Below, piece by piece: positions 39,560 to 50,018 of a DNA stretch of 64,000 nt. The number at the start of each line of letters is the position of its first letter. The first letter of the stretch is position 1. The position numbers and the translations under genes were made by a program. The notes under the pieces are model-generated. The model was given only the letters and a program-made list of their open reading frames with translations, did not search any database and was not told the DNA's origin. Source of the DNA: Epichloe hybrida (lineage: Eukaryota; Ascomycota; Sordariomycetes; Hypocreales; Clavicipitaceae); NCBI GenBank assembly GCA_019022495.1, contig JAFEKR010000001.1, positions 4,154,001 to 4,218,000 on the forward strand, in the 5' to 3' direction.

Positions 39560-42500
39560 CCCTTATTACTTATAACTTAATTATGTCTTACTATGCTTTC
39601 TACTTGTTTTGCTTTAATAGAAAGCTTAAATTACGCGTTAAGCGCCTTCTATGTCTTCTAACGCTACCTATTAATTATATTCGCTTAGCTAGCCCTTCTA
39701 TTTCACTAGGTATTTATCGCCTTTACGCGTCTTCCTATAATCCCTAACTTCTTTAACTTTAAACTTATTATTATTATCTTTAAGGTCTAGTATTAGCATG
39801 TCCTCATCTAGGGCGTCTTCCCAGCGATTCCATAGCTCTAATAGGCTAACGTAGAATACGTTATATAGTTAGCTATACTTATTAGGTAACGCTAGTTAGT
39901 ATGCTTGTTTACCTATAGCGTTAAGTATCTAAAATAGCCTAATAAATCTTAGGTTTAGCTTCTATTTTACATCCTTAAGCCTAATATTCTTTACTAATAG
40001 TAGTACTAAGTCTCCTCTTTTTAAGGTTATTAGCTAATATCTCTGGTTGTAGTACTTCGCCTACGCTTTGGTGGCCCTTACCTAGTTATACGCTAGTTTC
40101 TCCCTAACCTTATGTAGCTTTTAACACGCGCGTAAGCCTCTAGGACCTCCCCCTCTATGCTCTTACCCTTAAGAGTAAGGCAAAACTTAGGCAAATAGCT
40201 TATAAGAGTGTAGTTAGGGGAGTAGCCTATTATCTTATTAATAGTATTATTACACGTAAATTAGGCTATTAGGAGTAGCTTTAGCTATAGTTATTAGTTC
40301 TCTTTAATAAAATATTATAAGTAATACTTAAGCACTTAATTTATTCTCTTTATCTACCTGTTAGTTTAGGGGTAAAATACTGTTAAAAGCCTTTGCTTTA
40401 TATATAACTAGTAATATACCTCTAACTAGAATTAGCTTGTGAATACTAATCCTCTATTAGACATAATACCCTCTAGCGCTTTAAATTATAGCTTGATCTT
40501 CTTATAGAATAACTTTGCTAATTTGGCTGCGTTAATTATAGTCTTTATAGGAAGGAAGATAGAGTACTTAGTAAATTAGTCTATAATTACTAGGATTACG
40601 TTAGTTTCTTGCTTACCTAGCCACACTAGTAGCAAACCTATGACAAAGTCTATTAAGATCTCCGCCTATGGTTACCTTAGTATTAGCAGCGACTTAAGGC
40701 TTCTATAGGGGTGGTGCTATCTTGCTATAACGCGCTAGCATACTCCGCAGCTGGATATATAGTCTAAAATAGCTTCACTTATTACTAGCTACTAATAGTG
40801 ATATTTTAGTAGCTCTAGAGTGTGTTTAGTCCTAAAGTAACCTACTAATAGATTATTATAGTATAGCTATAGAAGCTCCTATTATAAGATAGGCTCCCGC
40901 GGAATAACTACCTAGTCTTTATATATTAGGAGGCCCCTTATACTACGTAACTATAGACTAGCTTTTCCCTTCCCTTTTACTTAGGAGTTAACCTTACCTC
41001 CGCGCTTTTATAGATCTAGATCTTAGTCCTATGCCTTCTATAGTAGTTATACTAATGGTTTATTTGCCGTGGATTAGTAGGGATTTAGTAATATAATAGC
41101 CCCCTAAATCGCTCGTGCTATGTTGACATCTTGAACACACGCTACCTTCTCTTTAAAATCACCTTTGTTTAGCTAACCTATTACTAGATTTATAGTAGCT
41201 AACTAGCCTTCCACCTAGGCTACTCTTGCCTTAGTAGGTTCTAAGACTAGTATTACGCTATAACTTCTTTAATATATTAGTACTTTTTCTTCTGCTATAA
41301 AGATATTTACTATCTTCCTTTAAAGCTCTAGTAGGAGTGCCCTATTTAATATAGGTTTGCCCTTATAATTAGACTTTCTTAATGGTGCATCCGTAGGGTT
41401 GCTTTTCCCTAGTCTATGCTTAATTATAAAATAGAAAGGGCAGAGAAACATATACTATTATGCCTATCTTCTATTTAGCTTTTACTACCTTATAAAGGTT
41501 TATAGGTTGTGATAGTCTGATAGGACCTCCACAGGTGTCTCCACGCCTTTGATATAATATTGCTAGTGTTTAAACGACTTTACTATAGTAAGTAGCTCTT
41601 AATTAGCTATACTATAGTTACGTTTAGCGTCTGTAAACTTTCTTGACTAAAAAGCCACTAGATACTAACGGCCCTTATTGTCTTACTAAGATAGGATTCC
41701 TGCTATTACGAAAATCAAGGCATCTATCTTAATGCGCACTGCCTAACTTAGGTTATAGTGTTAGAGTAGAGGCGCTTGCTAAAAGGCATCTTTTAGCTAG
41801 TTAAACGCTAACCGCTTCTTTTCTCTAAATATAAACCTCCTAGTCTAGATACTATTTTGACTGCCCTTTATTAATATATGAAGAGGTGCTGTAATTCCAG
41901 AGTATCTATAGATAAACCATTAGTAGAAGTTACAAAACCTAAGAAATAACTATATATCCTTAAAACTTATTAGCTCCTTCTATTCTCTAATTATATTAAC
42001 CTGGCAAGTATTTATTAATATCCTATTAACAGAGAGGATAAACCCTAGGAATTTTACTAATTCCTTGTAGAAAGAGCACTTAGAGGGTTTTGTATATAAC
42101 TTTACTAACCTTATGCGTTTAAGGACTTACTTAATATATTTAGTATGCTCCTCCTTTATCTTAGAGAAGATCAAGATATTATCTAGATACACTATATAAA
42201 TAGTGTTAACTAGCCTATGCAGTGCTTTATGGATATAACTCTAGAAAGTAGCTAGGGTATTTGTTAACCTAAAAGGCATTACAAGGTACTTATAGTGCCC
42301 GTAACATATGCGAAAAGCTATCTTCTATTCATTGCCTTCTTTAATACGAATTTAGTAGTACATGTCCTTAATATTAATCTTAGAAAAGAAATAGGCCCCT
42401 TAGCATTAATTAAGGATCTCTAAAATCAGGGGGAGAGCGTAGCGATTCTTCTACGTTACCTTATTAAGTCCTTAATAGTTAACGCATAGCCATAGCGTTC

Positions 42501-44350
42501 TATCCTTCTTTAGTATAAATAGGATAGGCGCGCCCGCTAGGCTCTTTAAGGGTCTTATCTAGCCTTTCTTTAGGTTATTATTAATATATTCCTAGAGCTC
42601 CCTAAGTTTACTTTAGGAGAGAGAATAGATTAGTCTATACGGGGGTGTAGCTCCTAGTACAAGATTAATTACGTGGTTAGTTAACTTCTTTAATAGGAGG
42701 CTCCTTGCCTTATCTAATATAAACATATCTTTAAATTTACGTAGTTTCTCTAGGATATCTTTAATAGTCCTATATGCTTTTGCCTCCTTTTTATCTTTAA
42801 GAGGGATAAACTTATTTTCTATTACGCCTATGATAGCATATATAATTATCTTATTATGCGTTACCTTTATAAACTTATAGGGAGTTAGTAGTAAAAAGGC
42901 TACCTTTCTCTTTTTAAACCACTATTCTTGTGAGTATAAGCAGAGATATACACGTTCTTCCGTAAGCGTGTGCATTCTGATTAATATAGGGCTTCCCTCT
43001 GCTCTTAGGTCCCTATTAACAGCTATATATAGTAACTTAAGGTCTCTCTCTTTACCCTATAAATCTTTAATTAAAATAGGCACCTTATAGACACCGTATT
43101 AGGGGACTATCAAAGCCCCTACTACCTTCAAGATAGGTATTGTGGCCTTAGCCTAATTAAGCTTGTGAGTCTGTGCGAATTAAGCGCTTATAATATTAAT
43201 CTTAGCGTAACTATTAAGATTCGCTGCTGTTTTAATATCTTTATACCTGTAGATAGTAACTAGTGTGTAAAATTAGCGTCCTACTAGTACCCTAGTGTCT
43301 AAGGCAGAGGTAAGGGCTTTTACTTCTACCTCTAGGAGTTTTCCTAACCTTCTTATTAGTCTTTCCTTAGCTTATTATAATTATAGAAGAAATACTCTAT
43401 ACTACTATAGTTATAGTACTGTTTTCTTCCTTATGGTTTATTATTATTTAGGTAGGTAGCTAGGGTCTTTTCTTTATCCTTATCCTTATCTCTTTAGTCC
43501 CTATTCGGCCAATACCCTTGTAAGGAGTTATATCTTTAGTGTTAAGCTGCCTTATATAGCCCTTTCTCTTCTAAATTATTTGGCTTTTGCTTATTCTTTA
43601 ATATCGCCTCCTAGAATCACTAGGTAAGTTATATAACATCTTCTTATGTTAGACTAGTGATGTCTGTGTGTAGGTTAATGTGATCTTATAAGTTAGGAAG
43701 TAATTTTATAAAGAATATAAGAGCACAGGTCTTTTCCAGAGCTTATTCTAGGTGTTTCTCTAGTGAATCTAAGTAGATGCTAAACTTAATAGGACTCTAG
43801 CCCTTCTTTTGCTTTGTGTTTTCTAGCTACGTAGCTATTTGTGCATTATGACTTACGAAGTCTTTAAGCAGCGTAAGGGTCTAGTCTTAGAACTTATCCT
43901 AGTTATCCTCAGGATGATCCTAACCATTAGCTAGTTGTTCTTTAATATATTAGTCCTATCTAGCCTGATAGTTTGTATGTATATAGTTAAGTGTAAAGAG
44001 AATCTTTTAGTTATCCTAGTAATACTTCTTCTTTGCCCCCTTAAAGGCATAGCTAAGGTTATTAAGCTATATCTTATGCTTCTACGGGTTTATAGGGTGT
44101 TAGAGTTCTGTAATATTTTAGACCTTAACTTCTTAGCTACTAAGGCTTAAGGATAAACTATCCTTTTAGCCCCTTTTCGCTAGTTCTCTGTAAGATTATA
44201 TTAAGTTAGTAAGCTCCTTTTCTTAATCCTATAGTTCCTTAAGTTACTTAAGCTAGGTAATTTACTCCCTAACCACTACCTTTTCTACTACTATAGTAAA
44301 GGGTATAGCTTTAGATAGGGTTATAGAACATAGCACATCCCTAGCTATAG
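39560..44350 (-). pseudogene. Gypsy D gag-pol-chromodomain relic
   Basis: Minus-strand domains from 5' to 3': gag about 43600-44350 (by position); reverse transcriptase with active site YLDN then ILIFSK at 42178-42189, where YLDD is expected; integrase core about 40330-40680 (VWLGKQETNVILVIID, later IMSNRGLVFTS, the second Asp read as Asn); a linker LWNRWEDALDEDMLILDLKD near 39740-39830; then a chromodomain about 39590-39760 (KVKEVRD, KGDKYLVK, SEYN). Chromodomains at the integrase C-terminus define chromoviruses and direct insertion to marked chromatin. Stops are RIP-type. Confidence 0.88.
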
Positions 44351-44460
44351 TATTACTATTATCTAGCTAATCCTAAGTAATATATAGCATGGTTCTAGTA
44401 GATTAGGTTATTCTCCCCCTTATATTACTCTTAGGTAGCTAGTAGGAGAAGCTTTAGAAT

Positions 44461-44662
44461 TATAAGAATAAAGGGATAGCTAGGTAAGAGGTATAGGGGC
44501 GTTCGTATATTAACTAAAGCTTGCTAGGTCTAAGTGTATTATACGTATGAGTCGCTAACTTATAGGTAGTGACTCGCTAGTGTTACGTGGACCTAGCCCT
44601 AGGGCGTGGTGCGCCCGCCTGGTGGTGCGCTAGCGCGCTAGTGTTGTGAGTAGGGCCTCACA
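44461..44662 (-). repeat. 5' LTR (sense) of gypsy D
   Basis: 202 bp, direct repeat of 38063-38264. It ends AGGGCCTCACA and is followed by target-site copy GAGTA. Its left end is mutated to TATAAGAATA. Confidence 0.95.
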
Positions 44663-46848
44663 GAGTACCTCCTTTTCCTTATGGTTTTAAGGGGTATTAG
44701 GTCTCTTTTCCTTTCCTATTATATCTTTAGTTAGTCTAGAATTACTCTAGGGTTATAGCTTTAGTTAGGAACTATTAATGGTTTTTTTTCTTTTCCTTAA
44801 TAAGATAAAGGGTTATTCTAATCTATTTATAAAACTCTTATAGTCTATCTAGCGGATTTATAATTACTCCTCTACACTTTAGAATACTATAATAAGCTCT
44901 AATAAGTTAATTCTAAAGTGCCCTTTTAGTTTAGCTTACTTTAGGTATTACTTATTATAAGATAGCTAGTCTTTCTATGAGTTTATTAAAGTATTTAATT
45001 ATTAACTTACTTAGGTTATTATTTCTTATTTCTTATAGGGAAGTATTATTTTACTCTAGTAGATATCTTTACTATATATTCTTAGTTTTAAATTATTCTC
45101 TTATATAGCTAATAAGCATAGGGAGATCTTATGGTTATCTAGGTTTAGAGAGGTAGTTTATATAGTATTACAAAGCTTTACCTTTAAGTATAACCTTAAA
45201 AGCATAACTAGCTTATTTAGGCTAGATATTAAGTAACTTACACTTTCTATAGAATATTTAAAGCTTTAATTTAAGGATATTATAGTTATTAGTGCTATAG
45301 AGTTATTCTTTAGGGTATACCTTAGATAGGTTAATAATTTACTTTAGTAAAGGTCTCTAGGTCTATAGGGGTCCTCTAGGTATTTCCCTTTATATTTATA
45401 AAAGGGGTAGTAAGGTCTTTAGGAAGTAAGAGAGTAGCTTTATAAGTAGTACCCTTAGGGCTTATTATTCTCTCTAATCCTTCTTTTCCTTATATTAGGA
45501 AGGAGGAATTATAGCTCTTTAAGCTATGCTAATAGGGGCACTACTAGCCCTAGATAGTATAGGTTACCTTTATTAGTAATTCTCCTGCTTAGGGGTATTA
45601 TTAGTAGTATTACTAGGGTAATACTACTAACTTACCTCTAGTAAAGGTATAGGCAGGGGAGTTACCTATAGATGCTTGTAAATAGTATCCTTAGGTAGTC
45701 TTAACTCTAGGTTAATTAACCTTCCTAGGGGAGATTAGCTAGGCCTTCCTAGAGGGGATTAACTTAGTCTTCCTAGGGGAGTTTAGCTTATTAATCCTTT
45801 TAATAGTAATTATACTAATAAATAGGGTGACAGGGTAGGTTGCCTAGTTCTAACATTACTATTATCTAGTAAATTATAGAAGAACTCTTTATTTTATAAG
45901 TTCTTTTAGAAGCCTATGTACTTCTTCCTAGCCTCTTTAATTTCTTTAAGAGTTTAAAATCTAAATTCTTCTTAGTTTACTACTTCTTTAAGGTTATTTA
46001 CTATCTTAGTGCCTTTTCTAATAGTTATATACACTTTATTATAAAGAAAATAGTCTTAAAGTCTATTTTATAAAAGGTCTCTCCCTTTTGTAAACTTATC
46101 CCTTAACTATTTATAAAAGTTATTACTAAATTTAGAGAATAGTGTTTTTCTAAATAACCCTTACTCCTTATATTATTTAGTCTTTATAAGGATATAGAGA
46201 CTAATTTCCTTAGGTATTATTATCTCTTTATATTTAGAACTTCCTATTTATTAAAGTAGTTTTTTTATAATATGTTATTAAAGCCTTACAGAGATATAAG
46301 GGTATAGGTTAGTGTAAATAGGAGTTTTTCCTTTGTTAAGGTATTCCTTATTATCTCCTGTTTTAATGCCTTCTATAGTATTATTATAGCTATTAGTCTT
46401 GCTAGGAACTCTGAATTAACTAGAGGTCCTAGATAGTCTAGCTATATCTAATATTCTAATTAATTAAGGGAGGCAGATCTTATAATATAAGGAGAAAAGG
46501 GGTATAACTATAATTATATAACGTGTTTTAGATATAAAGGATCGTAAGGTAAGGAGGTTAACTTTAAATATGTGATAGAACGTATAATAAAGAAAGATAA
46601 GGGGATAGCTTAGCTACTAGTGTTAAACCTTTCTTTGTTGTTTTAGAGTCTGTATAGATATAGATATTAATACTAAAGTAAGAAAAGAGCTATATTATAC
46701 CTTTCCGTTAGCATAACTTATTATTAAATATAGCCCTCCTATTATATAGGGTGAGTTGTTGTTAGATAAGCTACCTCTTCTAATTAACCTTGCTAATCTA
46801 CAGTGTTCAAAGACTACGTAGTTATCTATAAAGGTAACCAGTAATTAT

Positions 46849-47155
46849 TATTGGATTTACAGGGTATTAAATTTAATATAATATAGTTGTAAGCCTAAAG
46901 AATAGTATTGTTATTAATTATCTATTCTAGGCTACGTTATTTGTTATTATAATTAATTAAGTTATAGGAAAAGAGAGGTAAAAAGCTAGAAGTTATAATA
47001 TATAAAGGGAAAAGGGGTTATATGTTTATGTCCCCATATTTCCTAGCTAATTAACGTGCTAGGTTATAGGTTACGTGTGGGGTCCGCGCGCAGCCCGAGC
47101 TTCTGCTAGGTAATTGCGGCTGCGACGTGCGATTGATATCACCTTTGTTCCAACA
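46849..47155 (-). repeat. 5' LTR (sense) of copia C
   Basis: 307 bp, direct repeat of 33707-34013, ending TTGTTCCAACA. The adjoining leader on the minus strand reads ATAATTACTGGTTACC, a less mutated form of the shared leader motif. Confidence 0.93.
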
Positions 47156-47395
47156 GTTTTCTTAAAGTTATATTAGTAAAGAAAAGTATTAAGAATAATA
47201 GTCTTATAAAAAACTTATAATAGTACTTATAACCCTAGTTATAATAAAATCTATAAAAGGTTATAATCTTATAACTTAAATAACTAATTTAATAAAATAG
47301 CTAATAATATAAGTATAAGAATAATAGCTTTCTTCTAATTAGTATATTAATACTACTATATAAAAAGACCCACTTTTTATTTACCTAACACTATA
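47156..47395. other. AT-rich interior of the hAT-like element, right side
   Basis: No gene seen. Joins element C to the right subterminal repeats. Confidence 0.6.
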
Positions 47396-47545
47396 TTTGT
47401 AGTTTTTGTAGTGTAGTGTAGTTAGTGTAGTTAGTAACTACACTAACTATAAAAAAAAAAAACTACACTACACTAACTACTAGCTAAAAAAAACTACACT
47501 ATAAATACAAAATTTTCCTAAAAACTACACTAACTACACTACAAA
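47396..47545. repeat. Right subterminal TGTAGTGTAG/CTACACTAAC repeats of the hAT-like element
   Basis: Motifs matching the left arm: TGTAGTTTTTGTAGTGTAG, then CTACACTACACTAAC and ACTACACTAACTACACTACA, leading into the right terminal repeat CAATGCTCTG. Confidence 0.85.
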
Positions 47546-47563
47546 CAATGCTCTGGTTAGAAG

Positions 47564-49459
47564 TAAAAATAAGTAATAATAAAGTACTAATCCTTATTAT
47601 AACTAGAGAATAGACTAATATCTTCTAAGAAGTTATTAAGAATATAATAGTAAACTATAACTAATAACTTAAAGTAATTATAAAGGATTTCTAACCCCTA
47701 AGGTAGCTAAAATTACTTAATCTTATAATAAATATAATATATAAATATAAAGCTAATAAGATTTATTTATATAATAATATACTTTCTAATAGGTTAACCT
47801 TAGAAGAAGACCCTAAATAAAAGATAAAGAAATAGGAAGAAGTAAAATTATATTTAAATATATCTTGGAAATATAATAAGTATATTACTAGGAGATTTAG
47901 TAAGAACCTATAAGGTTTTAGAATAACCTAGGAATAGCTAGATTAAATAGTTAAGGGGGTGTAAGAATATTTAATATAAGAAGAAGTTAATATTTTTAAG
48001 GAAATCCTTTATAACTAAGAAGTAATACTAGTATAGGACTTATCTAAGCATAGAAAAGTTAACTTACTAGTAGTATTACTATAAGTTATTAAGGTTATTA
48101 AGTATAAGGTATAGTAAGCTAGTTTTATCCTAATACTACTTAGGTTATAAGGGAAACTAGTTAATCTATTAAAGAAAAAGTTAAAGTATAAGTATTTAGA
48201 AGAAAGCTATAGTTCTTATAAGAACCTTTACTTTCTTATTATAAAGAAGGATAAAGGGATTTACCTAATTCTTTTAGCTACTAAGTATAATAAAGTTATA
48301 ATATATAACACACTAATTCCTTAAGGAGTAAAGGTATTTAGTAAGAGCTTTATAATATATAAGATCTTATTTATTATTAATCTTTTATTAGAATATAATT
48401 AAGTGAAATTAGTAAAGAGAAGTAAAGACATAACTATAATTTCTACTATAATTAGCCTTTTATAACTTTACTACTTACTATAAGAAGTTACTAACTTAGT
48501 AGCCTAATTTATTAGGATTATTAGCTAAATCCTATTTAACTTAATCCCTAAAGTTTATATACCCTTTCTAAATAATATTACTATTAAGAGGCTAACTATA
48601 ATATATAATAAAGAAGAAATCATGCCTAGAGTATATAAATATGTAATAAAGTATTTAATTAATATTAATAAAGTTTTAGTTAATATTAAACTCTCTAGTT
48701 ATATAGCTTTAGTATTTAAGTTAAAATTCTACTAGAAGTTAGCTAAAATTATAGGATTTATATATAAAATAAATAGATAAAAACTAACTAAGGTAAAGAT
48801 TATAAAGATTTTAGACTAGAAAGTTTACTAAGATTTATTAGAAGTATAATCTTTTATTAGATTAATAGAAGTTTACTATATTTAGGTTAAGCATTATATA
48901 TAGAAGGTAAGACTACTAGTAATTTTACTATAAAAGATAATAGAATAGAAATAGGGACTAGAGTAATAAGAAGCTATAAATATTTTAAAGAAGGTAATAA
49001 CTATAGCCTTAGTTCTTATTTTACTTAATCTTAGACTAGGCTTTAAGGAAATTATTCTTATAGTAAATATAAGCTTACTAGGATAGGAAGTAGTATTACT
49101 ATAAGTTATTAATAGTAAATACTATTTTATTTAATATAAGAGTAATATCTAGACTATTACTAAGGCTAAGTATAATATAACTAAAAGAGAATACTAAGTA
49201 GTTATTTATATATTAAGAAAACTATAAATTTACCTTTATAAAGTTTCTTTTATATTAGAAATAGATTTATAAGTCCTAGTGCACTAGCTTAATAAAGCTA
49301 TTAATAATATACCTAGAGCTCTTATTATATAATAGATAAGTTATATATTACTATTTAACTTTTTAGTATAATATATCCCTAGTAAGAAGAATAGAATTAC
49401 TAATACCTTATCTAGAAAAGGCCTTAGACTATTAAATTAATTAGATTAAGAGGTTAAAG
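47564..49459 (+). pseudogene. Gypsy G: reverse transcriptase and RNase H relic
   Basis: A RIP-altered + strand frame. The reverse transcriptase active site reads FLNN at 48565-48576 (FLDD expected), followed by ITIKRLTIIYNKEEIMPRVY, matching the thumb-side block of a fungal gypsy lineage. RNase H about 49010-49459: ALVLILLN, IILIVNISLLG (first Asp to Asn), KYNITKREY, ILEIDL, then the LSRKGL tail. Element F cuts the frame right after RNase H. Confidence 0.85.
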
Positions 49460-49464
49460 GAAAT

Positions 49465-49694
49465 TGTTGGTTACACCAAGGGATTGGTATGCACTAGTGC
49501 AACATAGGGTCAGGTTTAATAATATAATAAGGTCTAAGGATTAAAGCTATCTATAGCGTTATGTAGCCACAAGAAAAAGGGACGTGAGTCACGTGTGTGC
49601 CTTGCGTACGGGTGTGGCTAATCATAGTGTGGCGCTGCCGCACGTGCTCTACTTTCCTAGTGGTTAACCTGATGTTAACCTAGTTATTATAATA
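49465..49694 (-). repeat. 3' LTR (sense) of copia F
   Basis: 230 bp, starting TGTTGGTTACACCAAGG. Its far end is mutated to ATTATAATA where the other LTR has GTCGCAACA. Confidence 0.95.
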
Positions 49695-50018
49695 CTAGTA
49701 ACTTCTCTTTTTAGAAAGAAAGTAAGGTAGGATAGATCTAGTACTAAAAGAGGGAATTAGTAAGTATATGAATGAAATAAGCCTGTGTAAGGATAAGTAG
49801 GTCTGATGTTGAATTTAGACTCCCTATTGGTTGATAATGCAATGCAAAGAAAATCGCTTAATCCGCGGATTGGAAAGCGGGCTTGATTAGGAGCTTCCGA
49901 AAGCTTAAAAAACGTAATAAAAATTAGGATTGTTTAAAATGAACATAAGTGGATACGGGGAATTAAAATAAGGGCTTCTTATTGGCTTGGCTATAGTTAG
50001 ACTGGACTCTTATTAATC

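Larger units (their letters stand above)
38063..44662 (-). mobile_element. Ty3/gypsy chromovirus-type element D, full length, nested in C
   Basis: 6600 bp with 202-bp LTRs (38063-38264, 44461-44662) and perfect target-site copies GAGTA (38058-38062, 44663-44667). The RT, integrase and chromodomain read on the minus strand, and a purine tract (complement of about 38265-38284, AAAAGTAAGGGGG) precedes the sense 3' LTR. The two LTRs differ at about 20 positions, all transitions, as expected for RIP. It is younger than C because it sits inside it. Confidence 0.95.
34476..46540 (-). pseudogene. Copia C gag-pol relic, split by D
   Basis: Collinear with B: gag on the right of D (44668 to about 46540), then from 38057 downward zinc knuckle, integrase (about 36750-37150), reverse transcriptase (about 35400-35800) and RNase H (about 34830-35010), ending near 34476. 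D inserted beside the zinc-knuckle coding sequence (AGGGAGTA / GAGTACCTCC). Besides RIP-type stops, the 37-bp duplication at 35212-35285 shifts the frame between reverse transcriptase and RNase H. Non-functional. Confidence 0.82.
33707..47155 (-). mobile_element. Ty1/copia element C, same family as A and B, interrupted by gypsy D
   Basis: Bounded by 307-bp LTRs (33707-34013 and 46849-47155) in direct orientation. Without D (and one copy of its TSD) it is about 6.84 kb, close to B. The flanks are GTTAG on the left and GTTTT on the right, so the target-site duplication is not perfect, unlike every other element here. The sense 5' LTR is the right one; its outer end reads TATTGG in place of TGTTGG. 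It carries a private 37-bp tandem duplication at 35212-35285. Confidence 0.92.
24792..47555 (+). mobile_element. Non-autonomous hAT-like DNA transposon, hosting several retroelements
   Basis: Its ends are inverted copies of CAGAGCATTG (24792-24801 and 47546-47555), flanked by the 8-bp direct repeat GTTAGAAG (24784-24791, 47556-47563). CAGAG-type ends with an 8-bp TSD are diagnostic of the hAT superfamily. Both ends are followed inward by arrays of TGTAGTGTAG motifs, like the subterminal transposase-binding repeats known in hAT elements. After removing the solo LTR, B, C and D, the element is only about 2.3 kb and holds no recognisable transposase, so it would have moved in trans. Strand is arbitrary. 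Confidence 0.85.
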
